The notes: generated by a model from the letters alone, not told the origin. Shown: positions 6,213-13,110, counted from the stretch's first letter. The stretch: 14,184 nt of DNA from Clostridium sp. UBA5530 (GCA_002423705.1 DINW01000094.1:55672-69855), one strand, 5' to 3'. Numbers and translations: made by a program.

Positions 6213-6716
6213 TTATCTAACTAAGACCTTTACTATTTCTCCAATGTACATACGGTGATAATCCTTGGCTGGGTAATTTTTCTCTATATCAGGATTTAAA
6301 AAGTTTTTAGGATCTATGTCTTGGAAGTATTGTTTTTTACAAACTAAAACAAGCCTTGCTTCATCAAAATAAGTAGTTCCATCTATATGGACTGGAGTAA
6401 GGCCAGTTTCTTTAACTTTATCTATATCCCTGCCAGATTTAGAACCACATATGCTTAAAGCATTTCGATAATCTTCATCAAAGAAGCATAGGGTAAACAA
6501 ATCCTTATCTTCAGTGAATTCATAGGTGTAACGTTGCTTTCGTATAAAGGTAAAGGCTACAGATTTATTCCAAAGAACACCTAAGCCTCCCCAACTAGCA
6601 GTCATGGTATTAAACCCTTTATCATCTCCTGCAGTAATAAGCATCCAGTCCTTTCCTACAGCCTTAAATACGTTGTCTTTTATTTCAACAGGCGAAATTT
6701 GTGTAAAAGTATTCAT
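6213..6716 (-). CDS. Flavin reductase-like, FMN-binding split-barrel protein
   Basis: A 167-residue protein of the flavin-reductase-like (DIM6/NTAB) family. The N-terminal part, 'WMLITAGDDKGFNTMTASWGGLGVLWNKSVAFTFIRKQRYTYEF', has the expected pattern: a strand, 'N-x-M-T-A-S-W-G' for flavin phosphate contact, and 'R-x-x-R-Y-T' at the dimer and flavin site. Then come 'FTLCFF', 'LSICGSKSGRDIDKV' and the C-terminal 'YHRMYIGEIVKV'. Members bind FMN in a homodimer and act as reductases or oxygen/stress-related flavoproteins; the partner here is unknown. A strong ribosome binding site, GGAGGG, lies eight bases before the ATG. The unit probably starts at the extended -10 element at 6752-6760. Confidence 0.9.
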   Translation of the reverse strand: MNTFTQISPVEIKDNVFKAVGKDWMLITAGDDKGFNTMTASWGGLGVLWNKSVAFTFIRKQRYTYEFTEDKDLFTLCFFDEDYRNALSICGSKSGRDIDKVKETGLTPVHIDGTTYFDEARLVLVCKKQYFQDIDPKNFLNPDIEKNYPAKDYHRMYIGEIVKVLVR

Positions 6717-6751
6717 TAAAATCCCTCCGTAAATTCAAAATAATCATTATA

Positions 6752-6760
6752 ATTATATCA
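6752..6760 (-). promoter_or_regulatory. Extended -10 promoter of the flavin-reductase-like gene
   Basis: On the minus strand TGATATAAT forms an extended -10 element (TG, one base, TATAAT). No good -35 hexamer is found at 17 bases, as is usual for extended -10 promoters. Confidence 0.45.
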
Positions 6761-6772
6761 CAAAATAGAAAG

Positions 6773-6787
6773 TATTTTCTGAAATAG
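6773..6787. promoter_or_regulatory. Candidate CodY-type box between flavin reductase and brnQ
   Basis: TATTTTCTGAAATAG matches the published CodY consensus AATTTTCWGAAAATT at 11 of 15 positions, with the central TTTTCTGAAA intact. BrnQ transporters are common CodY targets in low-GC Gram-positives. The match is imperfect and such motifs arise by chance in AT-rich DNA. Confidence 0.25.
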
Positions 6788-6936
6788 GGAGTATCAAATA
6801 AAACTATGATAATATATTCAGAGATAAGAGGATATATTATTAAAGAAACATAGTATATATTGAATATTTGTTACCAATTGAAATTTAGTTTAGGTTTCAC
6901 CCAAATATTTACCCATGAATTTAAAGGAGAAAACGT

Positions 6937-8211
6937 ATGAAGAAGTTTAAGAATATTTTAGTAGTAGGATTTGCGCTATTTTCTATGTTTTTCGGAGCAG
7001 GAAACCTTATATTTCCTCCTTACTTAGGCGTAGTAAGCGGCAGTCAGTGGATAAAAGGATTTAGTGGATTTATATTAGCAGACATAGGACTAGTTATAGT
7101 GGTACTTATGGTAATGGCTAAAAATCATGGAGATATAGATGCTATAGCATCAAAGGGAGGACGTTTTTTTGGCACGGTATTAGGCTTTGTCATAATAACA
7201 TGTCTTGGACCTCTTTTAGCAATTCCAAGGACTGCGGCAACAACCTTCGAAGTAGGAGTTCAGGGAATATTGCCAGCTACTAATCCTGTAATTAGTTCCA
7301 TAGTATTTTTCTTAATAACCTTATTGCTTACCATAAGACCATCCAAGGTGGTGGATATAATAGGAGAATTTTTAACTCCAGTATTATTAATTGCTTTAGC
7401 AGTTTTAATAGTAAAAGGAATAATGTCACCTATTGGAACTATAGGAGATCCTCAAATAGGTGATATATTTTCCAATGGAGTAAGCCAAGGCTATCAGACC
7501 ATGGATGCACTAGGTGCCCTTATGCTGTCCTTTGTAGTCATCAGCTCTGTAAAGAAAAAGGGATATACAACACCAAAAGAAATAATGAAGGCTACCTTGT
7601 ACAGTGGACTTATAGCATCTATAGGTTTGGCATTGGTATACGGAGGATTAACATATATAGGAGCCACTACATCCACAATATATGATAGTTCAATTATACA
7701 AACTGAATTGGTGATTAGGCTAACAGAAACTCTTCTAGGTAGTGGAGGTAAGGTGATTTTGGGGATAATTGTTGCCCTTGCATGTTTAACTACTTCCATA
7801 GGATTAGTATCATCAGCGGCTAGTTTCTATGAAAAATTCTTTAAAGGTAAAGTTAGCTATGAAAAGATAGTTATAATAATATGCATATTTAGTGCTATAA
7901 TATCCAATTTTGGAGTATCTACTATAGTAAACTTTTCAGCCCCCATATTGGAGGTTATATATCCTGTAACCATGGTATTAGTTATATTCAGCGGATTTTC
8001 AAAGAAAATAACAAACCCTAATACCTATAAGGGAGCTGCCTACATAACATTACTTGTGAGTCTATGCAATTTAGCCAATGCACATGGAGGCAACATGCCC
8101 TATGTAAAAGCTTTACCCTTTGATAACATGGGTTTTAATTGGATTGTGCCAGCTATAGTAGGAGCTATAATAGGAAGTTTAATAAATAAAAGGAAACCAA
8201 CAGCTTTATAG
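6937..8211 (+). CDS. brnQ: Branched-chain amino acid:cation symporter (LIVCS family)
   Basis: A 424-residue polytopic membrane protein with about 12 hydrophobic segments. It opens with the diagnostic 'FALFSMFFGAGNLIFPPYLG' region (residues 12-31), then 'GPLLAIPRTAATTFEVGV', 'IRPSKVVDIIGEFLTPVLLI', 'GYQTMDALGALMLSFVV' and 'ALACLTTSIGLVSSAASFYEKF'. These are signature segments of BrnQ carriers, which import Leu, Ile and Val with Na+ or H+ across the cytoplasmic membrane. Length is normal. The ribosome binding site AAAGGAG is correctly spaced before the ATG. It is monocistronic and ends at a strong hairpin shared with the convergent ABC operon. The 220-base leader shows no clear T-box; a weak CodY-like site is present. 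Confidence 0.95.
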   Translation: MKKFKNILVVGFALFSMFFGAGNLIFPPYLGVVSGSQWIKGFSGFILADIGLVIVVLMVMAKNHGDIDAIASKGGRFFGTVLGFVIITCLGPLLAIPRTAATTFEVGVQGILPATNPVISSIVFFLITLLLTIRPSKVVDIIGEFLTPVLLIALAVLIVKGIMSPIGTIGDPQIGDIFSNGVSQGYQTMDALGALMLSFVVISSVKKKGYTTPKEIMKATLYSGLIASIGLALVYGGLTYIGATTSTIYDSSIIQTELVIRLTETLLGSGGKVILGIIVALACLTTSIGLVSSAASFYEKFFKGKVSYEKIVIIICIFSAIISNFGVSTIVNFSAPILEVIYPVTMVLVIFSGFSKKITNPNTYKGAAYITLLVSLCNLANAHGGNMPYVKALPFDNMGFNWIVPAIVGAIIGSLINKRKPTAL

Positions 8212-8225
8212 ATTGATTTTTAAAA

Positions 8226-8273
8226 GAGTAAAGGTATATCATAAGCCTAAAAACTTATGATATACCTTTACTT
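8226..8273. terminator. Strong bidirectional hairpin between brnQ and the ABC operon
   Basis: A 20-bp stem (one G-U) pairs 8226-8245 with 8254-8273 around an 8-base loop. It follows the brnQ stop by 14 bases and overlaps the stop codon of the convergent permease by two bases. On the minus strand it is followed by TTTT, on the plus strand by a poorer TTAATTAT, so it likely terminates both units. Confidence 0.75.
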
Positions 8274-9831
8274 AATTATCATTAATATTTACTTTAACAA
8301 GAAGATTCCTGCATAGATATATAATTAATATGGAAACTAATATGTTAGTTATATTAGAAACAATAGGTCCTATAGATATAAAACTTCCGCTGTCAAAACC
8401 TATCATAAGGCCTACAGCTAAGATTACAAGGACAGAAGGAAGTATTGAAATTATTAATACTAACATCCTTAAAAATTGTTCAACCATGGAGGAACTTCTA
8501 TTTTTCATAATCCTTAGAGAAAGTATGCTGCCTGATATAAATATGCAACCATAGCATAGGTATGAGGTAAAGGCTAGAAAGAAGGCTTCTATGGATTGAG
8601 AAAATACAATAGCCCCTAGTATTGATGATATAAAACATACTATAGAGGTTTTAATAAAGGAAGGTCCTACTAGATAAAGTAATTTTTTAAATGGATCATC
8701 AGGAATTAAATAAATATAAGGCTTTTTAAGTTCTCTTATCCAACTATCACTAGAAACCAAAGTCATAACATAAAACAACATCATAAATTGGAAAAAAGTA
8801 GAATCCAAATCAAATAGCTTGGTTATGGCAAGATATATTATTATGGTAATCATATCTCGTAAAAGCCAGGTTCTTATATTTTTACGTATTTCAGCTAGAT
8901 TTTTAGAAAATAAAGCAGCACCTCCATATTTATAGGAAAAGCTTATTCTAGATACCTTAGAGGCATTTACATATTCTTTTCCCTCTTTATTTGATTTTAC
9001 AATGTTTGAAATATTTATAGCATCTACTGCTGCTTTCTCATAAAAGTCTGCCTTAGATTTTACTACAAGGGTAGTCAACAAGACAGTGAAACCTATGAGA
9101 ATAGCTAAGCTAGGAACAAGGCCTAACAGTATGTCACCGTCTAACACTGATATAATAGCCCAACGGCACCATCCGAAGATAGGAATCACATTGAATAACT
9201 GGCCTTTCAGCACACCCTTAGCAGCTTCCTTTACCCCCAGGCCTGATGAAAAGTATTCATATCCAAAGATACCCACAATGAATAATAGCATCACGGTTAT
9301 AAAAAGTTTTGAAAGAAGGTAGCCCTTTGCAAATTGTATTTTAGCTAAATATAAATAGGTTATAAATGCAGAAAATAAATACATGGTTAAGAAAAGAGCT
9401 AGGAATATAACAATTATCATCACTGGCGTAAGAGAAGTTACTCCTACCATAAAATATATGAATACAGAAATCATCAAGGCACTAATAAAGGAACCTTTAA
9501 TACTATCTAATAAGATATAGCATAATACTTGTGTTTTTGTTAAAGGAGCTGAAAATAAAAAGTTAGCATCGTTCTCATAAATTAGGGCTGAATTACTAGA
9601 AAACATAACTGCTGACATCATAAAGATACCATATAACATAACTACACTAATGGCTCCATGAGATTTGCCCAAGGATATGGGCATTGCACTAGGATTAAGA
9701 AATGAATATATAAACATTCCGCCAAAGCATAGTATAGCCAAAGTAGTGAATATAGCTGATAATGGTTTTTTAAATATATTTCTCAGGGAGGCCTTGGTTT
9801 TTAATTTAATTAGGCATATTATTGTACTCAA
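8272..9831 (-). CDS. Large ABC exporter permease subunit
   Basis: About 519 residues with roughly 11-12 hydrophobic segments and no ATP-binding motifs, so it is the membrane subunit for the ATPase encoded immediately upstream. It resembles the 'putative ABC exporter' family of Firmicutes (Phe/Ile-rich helices, 'FSSNSALIYENDANFLFSAPLTKTQVL' after the first helices, 'SDSWIRELKKPYIYLIPDDPFKKLLYL' in the middle). The latter phrases are typical of ABC-2-like exporters. Start choice: an ATG at 9837 touches the ribosome binding site GGAGGTG with no spacing, whereas the TTG at 9831 is eight bases from GGAGG, so I prefer TTG. The gene overlaps the ATPase gene by 26 bases, which implies translational coupling. 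Exported substrate unknown. Confidence 0.85.
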   Translation of the reverse strand: MSTIICLIKLKTKASLRNIFKKPLSAIFTTLAILCFGGMFIYSFLNPSAMPISLGKSHGAISVVMLYGIFMMSAVMFSSNSALIYENDANFLFSAPLTKTQVLCYILLDSIKGSFISALMISVFIYFMVGVTSLTPVMIIVIFLALFLTMYLFSAFITYLYLAKIQFAKGYLLSKLFITVMLLFIVGIFGYEYFSSGLGVKEAAKGVLKGQLFNVIPIFGWCRWAIISVLDGDILLGLVPSLAILIGFTVLLTTLVVKSKADFYEKAAVDAINISNIVKSNKEGKEYVNASKVSRISFSYKYGGAALFSKNLAEIRKNIRTWLLRDMITIIIYLAITKLFDLDSTFFQFMMLFYVMTLVSSDSWIRELKKPYIYLIPDDPFKKLLYLVGPSFIKTSIVCFISSILGAIVFSQSIEAFFLAFTSYLCYGCIFISGSILSLRIMKNRSSSMVEQFLRMLVLIISILPSVLVILAVGLMIGFDSGSFISIGPIVSNITNILVSILIIYLCRNLLVKVNINDN

Positions 9832-10531
9832 CCTCATCACCTCCGCCGATGGCATCAAAATACACTTCTTTCAAGGTGGTATCTTTTAAGTCCTCTCTAC
9901 GAACTTCTGTGACTATATGACTCTTATTCATTATATAAGCCTTGTCCCAAATATCTTCTATTATATCTATGATATGTGTACTGATAAGAACGCTAACGCC
10001 CTGATTTTTCAATTCCACAAGGATGTGAAGAACATCCTCTATGGCTTGAGGATCTAAACCTATCATAGGTTCATCCACCAATAGAGCTTTAGGCTTTATG
10101 ATTAATGCCAAAATAAGAGATAGTTTCTGGCACATACCTTTGGATAATTCCTTTGCTATCTTGTTTTTCTTGTCCATAAGATTGAATTTGTTTAGTAGGA
10201 CATCTCCGTAGGATTTATAGTCATAGTCAAGGTTATAAGCATGGGCTATAAATTCTATATGTTCTTCAACCGTAAGTAAATCATATAAAGCTGGAACTTC
10301 AGGAGCATAGGCAAAAACTTTTTTTGCATCTATTGACCTGCAGTCAGCGCCGCAAACCCTAATGTCTCCTTGGTAGGTTAAAAGACCACATATGCTTTTT
10401 ATAGTGGTAGACTTTCCTGCTCCATTTGGACCTAAAAGTATGGTTATTTCGCTATCCCTGGCACAGAGGTTTATATTATCTACCGCTGTAAATTTATCGT
10501 ATTTCTTTACTAAGTTAGAAATTTCTATCAT
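9806..10531 (-). CDS. ABC transporter ATP-binding protein (exporter type)
   Basis: A 241-residue nucleotide-binding subunit. Walker A 'GPNGAGKST' is at residues 34-42, the signature 'LSKGM' at 129-133, Walker B 'ALLVDEP' at 149-155 and the switch His186 in 'ISTHIID'. At the Q-loop position it reads 'YAPEVPALYDLLT', the form seen in ABC-2-type drug/peptide exporters. It energises the permease encoded just downstream, most likely as a homodimer with the large permease. Ribosome binding site AGGAGTGAT; the upstream membrane protein gene ends 15 bases before its ATG. Substrate is unknown. Confidence 0.95.
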   Translation of the reverse strand: MIEISNLVKKYDKFTAVDNINLCARDSEITILLGPNGAGKSTTIKSICGLLTYQGDIRVCGADCRSIDAKKVFAYAPEVPALYDLLTVEEHIEFIAHAYNLDYDYKSYGDVLLNKFNLMDKKNKIAKELSKGMCQKLSLILALIIKPKALLVDEPMIGLDPQAIEDVLHILVELKNQGVSVLISTHIIDIIEDIWDKAYIMNKSHIVTEVRREDLKDTTLKEVYFDAIGGGDEVEYNNMPN

Positions 10532-10546
10532 TTTATCACTCCTAAG

Positions 10547-10966
10547 TTAATATTTTTTACTGTACATACTAATGAATATAAAATATAACACAAGTTCAAT
10601 AAGGGCAAGAATAGATATAGCTATAGAAACATCTTTATAGCCTAGAACACCAGCTAGTATTATAGATATACAAAGTACGTGCTGCATTATGGAAAATACC
10701 TTATTCCCAACCTTTTCTCTTATAAATACAGAACGTTCTTCAGTTTCATATAAATCCGCTTCTTTAAGCTTTTTAGGGTTCTTCATGGTTTTAATACATA
10801 TGAATATTCCTAATATTCCTGTAATACCGAAGCCTCCTGACATTCCCCAAAACAACCCTTCCCTATAGGAATCCACAGCTACTCCTATAAGTGCTAGAAC
10901 TAGAGACACAAGGCCTATGATGGTAAATATAATATAAAGCACAATATTTTTCTTCATGATATTCAT
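10547..10966 (-). CDS. Four-helix membrane protein, CylR1/DUF2178-like operon partner of the XRE regulator
   Basis: A 139-residue protein with four hydrophobic segments: about residues 8-28, 39-57, 90-108 and 114-133. Between segments two and three is a charged loop, 'KNPKKLKEADLYETEERSVFIREKVGNKVF'. The E-E-R-x-x-x-I-x-x-K pattern followed by a helix recalls DUF2178-type membrane proteins, commonly found beside small XRE regulators. A longer reading from 11026 would overlap the HTH gene; the ATG at 10964-10966 follows GGAGGA at good spacing and starts four bases after the HTH stop. By analogy with the CylR1-CylR2 pair it may modulate the repressor, but this is an inference. Confidence 0.8.
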   Translation of the reverse strand: MNIMKKNIVLYIIFTIIGLVSLVLALIGVAVDSYREGLFWGMSGGFGITGILGIFICIKTMKNPKKLKEADLYETEERSVFIREKVGNKVFSIMQHVLCISIILAGVLGYKDVSIAISILALIELVLYFIFISMYSKKY

Positions 10967-10970
10967 ATTG

Positions 10971-11168
10971 TTAATCCTCCTCGAATACAAAAACTGTTTC
11001 AATATTTGTGTTGAATATTGAAGCAATCTTATGAGCCAACATTATTGATGGGTTATATCTTCCATTTTCAAGGGATATTATAGTTTGCCTAGTGACTCCG
11101 CACAGTTGTGCTAAATCCTCTTGAGTCAAATGATGTTCTTTTCTTAAATTGGGTATAATATTTTTCAT
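10971..11168 (-). CDS. Small XRE-family repressor, CylR2-like
   Basis: A 65-residue protein that is little more than a helix-turn-helix domain. The first helices 'IIPNLRKEHHLTQEDLAQLCG' lead to the recognition helix 'VTRQTIISLENGRYNPS' (residues 25-41), and it ends in a short tail 'ETVFVFEED'. Size, sequence style and C-terminal strand match the CylR2/YozG-type regulators, which bind DNA as dimers at inverted repeats. It has a strong ribosome binding site (GGAGAGGG) and is the first gene of the ABC exporter operon. It is the likely ligand of the palindromes upstream of the operon at 11326-11391. Confidence 0.92.
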   Translation of the reverse strand: MKNIIPNLRKEHHLTQEDLAQLCGVTRQTIISLENGRYNPSIMLAHKIASIFNTNIETVFVFEED

Positions 11169-11189
11169 TGAGCCCTCTCCTTATGAAGT

Positions 11190-11220
11190 GAAACTTAGTT
11201 TCAGATGGAGTTTCAACTCC
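11190..11220. repeat. Two adjacent short palindromes just upstream of the XRE gene
   Basis: GAAACTTAGTTTC (11190-11202) and GGAGTTTCAACTCC (11207-11220) lie in the 5' leader of the XRE gene, and AGTTTCA occurs twice 12 bases apart (11197 and 11209). They could form leader hairpins or a secondary operator. A weaker minus-strand promoter (CTGTCA, 17 bases, TAATAT) can be drawn just upstream. Confidence 0.35.
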
Positions 11221-11325
11221 AATTGAATATTAGTTGAACCTATGTAGAGTGACAGCTACTGTTTTTTTTAGATTAAAGAGGAATCAGTGTTACAGCAGGA
11301 GGACACCACATGAGTCCTTCAATGG

Positions 11326-11391
11326 GTGTAAAGCTAACTTTACACTAAAAGTATAGTTTACTTTACACTGAATGTCAAGGTAGCTTTACAC
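11326..11391. promoter_or_regulatory. Three tandem 20-bp operator-like palindromes at a 23-bp period
   Basis: Site 1, GTGTAAAGCTAACTTTACAC (11326-11345), has perfect 8-bp arms. Site 2 (11349-11368) and site 3 (11372-11391) keep the right arm CTTTACAC exactly and have left arms matching at 5 and 6 of 8 positions. The exact 8-mer CTTTACAC therefore starts at 11338, 11361 and 11384, a strict 23-base interval. Site 1 covers the expected start site, site 2 the -10 side and site 3 the -35 box of the minus-strand promoter, a layout suited to cooperative repression. The XRE protein encoded 160 bases away is the likely ligand (inference). Confidence 0.8.
11350..11378 (-). promoter_or_regulatory. Promoter of the XRE-ABC exporter operon, embedded in the operators
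   Basis: On the minus strand, a perfect -35 TTGACA (11373-11378), a 17-base spacer and -10 TATACT (11350-11355). Transcription would begin near 11343 and give a leader of about 175 bases before the XRE start codon. Confidence 0.8.
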
Positions 11392-11472
11392 ATATAGAAT
11401 AAATTTTATTTAAATATATATAAGCCCTTGTCCAAAGTTATGGTACATGAGCAGCAGATAGTTATGAAAATA

Positions 11473-11481
11473 TGATATAAT
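11473..11481 (+). promoter_or_regulatory. Extended -10 promoter of the NAD(P)H-hydrate epimerase gene
   Basis: TGATATAAT is an extended -10 element (TG, one base, TATAAT at 11476-11481). No good -35 box is visible 17 bases upstream. The ribosome binding site is GGGAGAGGTGA, ending a few bases before the ATG at 11521. Confidence 0.5.
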
Positions 11482-11520
11482 TTTTTTATGATATTTTTAG
11501 TAAGAAGGGAGAGGTGAAAG

Positions 11521-12222
11521 ATGATCAAGGTAGATTCTTCCACTATGAAAAAGATAGATAGCTATTGTATAGAAATATTGGGTATAGATGGGATAATACT
11601 TATGGAGAATGCAGCCTTAAAGGTATTCTATCAGGTAGAAGAAAAACTTACTGAATTAAACAGGAAGTGTGTAGCTATAGTATGTGGAGTTGGAAATAAC
11701 GGAGGAGATGGATTAGCCGTAGCTAGACACTTATACTTAAAAGGGTATGAAGTTAAGGTATTTATAGTTGGTAATATAGAAAAAGGTTCTAAGGATTTCA
11801 ATATTAACTTTAATATATTAAGAAATATAAAAGAAATTGATGATGGCAATATTTCTATAACTATGTTAAATCATATATCAACTTTTAGCACAGACCTTGT
11901 TAAAGCTGATATTATAGTGGACGGAATTTTTGGCACAGGGTTAAAGCGGCAAGTAGAAGGAGTATATAAGGAAGTAATATGGGCTATAAATGAAGCAACT
12001 AAGTATACCATAGCAATAGATGTTCCTTCAGGAGTCAGCAGTGATGGAGATGGAGTATTGGGATGTGCTGTAAAGGCAGATGAAACCATAACCCTTCAAT
12101 TGTATAAAAAAGGCTTTGATAATGAAACAGTGAAAGAATTCTGTGGAGATATTAAAATTGTTCATATAGGTATCCCTAAGAGGGTTATAGATAAAATACT
12201 TACATCAAGTGACCAGCCTTAG
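11521..12222 (+). CDS. nnrE: NAD(P)H-hydrate epimerase (YjeF N-terminal domain, single-domain form)
   Basis: A 233-residue cytoplasmic enzyme of the YjeF_N fold. Signatures are the N-terminal 'MENAA' (residues 28-32), the nucleotide loop 'GVGNNGGDGLAVARHL' (56-71), 'DGIFGTGLKR' (134-143) and 'AIDVPSGVSSDGDGV' (165-179). It interconverts the R and S forms of hydrated NADH/NADPH so the ADP/ATP-dependent dehydratase can repair them. In many bacteria the epimerase is fused to the dehydratase in a protein of about 500 residues. Here the frame stops after the epimerase domain and no dehydratase remnant follows before the next gene, so the dehydratase must be elsewhere or missing. Confidence 0.92.
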   Translation: MIKVDSSTMKKIDSYCIEILGIDGIILMENAALKVFYQVEEKLTELNRKCVAIVCGVGNNGGDGLAVARHLYLKGYEVKVFIVGNIEKGSKDFNINFNILRNIKEIDDGNISITMLNHISTFSTDLVKADIIVDGIFGTGLKRQVEGVYKEVIWAINEATKYTIAIDVPSGVSSDGDGVLGCAVKADETITLQLYKKGFDNETVKEFCGDIKIVHIGIPKRVIDKILTSSDQP

Positions 12223-12257
12223 ATTATGATAAAGTTTCAATTCTATGGCAATCTTAT

Positions 12258-12286
12258 TTGAACTTATCTATGTTACATGGGATAAA
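12258..12286 (+). promoter_or_regulatory. Possible promoter of the ZIP transporter gene
   Basis: TTGAAC (12258-12263) and GATAAA (12281-12286) are 17 bases apart in the 119-base gap after the epimerase gene. The -10 match is only moderate, and no terminator separates the two genes, so read-through is also possible. Confidence 0.35.
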
Positions 12287-12341
12287 TATTAGATAGAAGA
12301 TAAACTAAGGATTTACTTTGAGAAATACGGAGATGATGAAA

Positions 12342-13037
12342 ATGATTGAAATAATTTTATTGTCCAGTGGTGCCGGAATAATAGGCACAGGTTTAGGGGG
12401 ATTAATCGGATTACTTTTTGGAGAAAGTTCAAAGAAAACTATGAGCTACCTGCTATCCTTTGCATCTGGGGTTATGGTAAGCATCGTATGCTTTGATTTA
12501 ATTCCTGAGGGACTAGAATTAGGAGGGATGCCTATCACCATAGTGGGAATACTTTTGGGAATACTGGTAGTTCAGGGACTTAATTATGTTATTGACAAGA
12601 TATCCAATGAAAGGGAAACTCACACTGAATTTGAGGAATTAAGACACCAAGAGGATCTTTTAAATCCATCAGGAAGCAGATCTCTTCTTACCTCAGGGCT
12701 TATAATGTTTGCGGCTATAGCTTTGCATAATCTACCTGAAGGAATATCTATCTGTGTTCCTTTAATTGCAGGGGGCATGAATAGGTGGAAGGCTATACTG
12801 CTTACCACAGTTTCAGGGGCCCCTACTTTGATTGGCGGTTTGGCTGGATATATGTTAGGGAGTATAAGTGATAAGTTTATAGCTATCTCCTTAGCCTTAG
12901 CTGCAGGAGCTATGCTGTATGTAACCTATTGTGAAATCTTACCCCAGGTAATTCTAATGAATAAGAAAAGACAGCCAGCTGTCTTCACTATAATAGGAAT
13001 TATATTTGGATTAGTAGTTGTAAATTTATTGGCATAA
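12342..13037 (+). CDS. ZIP-family metal transporter, short form
   Basis: About 231 residues with seven hydrophobic segments. The N-terminal glycine-rich 'GAGIIGTGLGGLIGLLFG' and 'FASGVMVSIVCFDLIPEGLE' (helix 2) are typical ZIP features. A cytoplasmic loop, 'ERETHTEFEELRHQE' (about 90-104), carries possible metal-binding His/Glu residues. It is followed by 'ALHNLPEGISICVPLI' (H129, N130, P132, E133) and 'SGAPTLIGGLAGYMLG'. ZIP proteins normally carry two consecutive H/Q-N/D-x-P-E-G helices that build the metal site; only one is present. The family imports Zn, Fe or other divalent metals. I chose the ATG at 12342 because GGAG lies nine bases before it; a TTG at 12318 with AAGGA is the alternative and would add eight residues. 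Confidence 0.85.
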   Translation: MIEIILLSSGAGIIGTGLGGLIGLLFGESSKKTMSYLLSFASGVMVSIVCFDLIPEGLELGGMPITIVGILLGILVVQGLNYVIDKISNERETHTEFEELRHQEDLLNPSGSRSLLTSGLIMFAAIALHNLPEGISICVPLIAGGMNRWKAILLTTVSGAPTLIGGLAGYMLGSISDKFIAISLALAAGAMLYVTYCEILPQVILMNKKRQPAVFTIIGIIFGLVVVNLLA

Positions 13038-13110
13038 TATAAAGGAAAAGTGAAGTCATAATACCATGATAAACATATACTAGTATAAGAATATTGTTTA
13101 TGGAGGGTAT

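Larger units (their letters stand above)
11169..11520. other. 352-base divergent intergenic region: operators, promoters, small palindromes
   Basis: No convincing long gene lies here. From left to right it holds small palindromes next to the XRE start and a run of eight T residues (11262-11269). Then come two 12-codon reading frames that start at opposite strands of one CATG (11273-11311 minus, 11310-11348 plus). Three 23-bp-spaced operator-like palindromes with an embedded minus-strand promoter follow, and finally an extended -10 promoter for the epimerase gene. Confidence 0.6.

Noticed and set aside
6788..6936. T-box, L-box-like or S-box leader in front of brnQ
   Set aside because: No T-box sequence, specifier stem or terminator/antiterminator pair could be found.
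7494..7799. 101-codon minus-strand frame inside brnQ
   Set aside because: Shadow of the brnQ coding sequence, no ribosome binding site or family pattern.
9832..9858. Longer N-terminus for the ABC permease starting at 9858 or 9837
   Set aside because: The strong GGAGGTGAT is within or adjacent to these starts; only the TTG at 9831 has normal spacing.
10967..11026. Longer start for the DUF2178-like membrane protein at 11026
   Set aside because: It would overlap the XRE gene by 56 bases and lacks a ribosome binding site; ATG 10966 follows GGAGGA at good spacing.
11250..11270. Plus-strand terminator at the run of eight T residues
   Set aside because: Only a 4-bp stem (ACAG/CTGT) precedes it and no plus-strand gene ends nearby.
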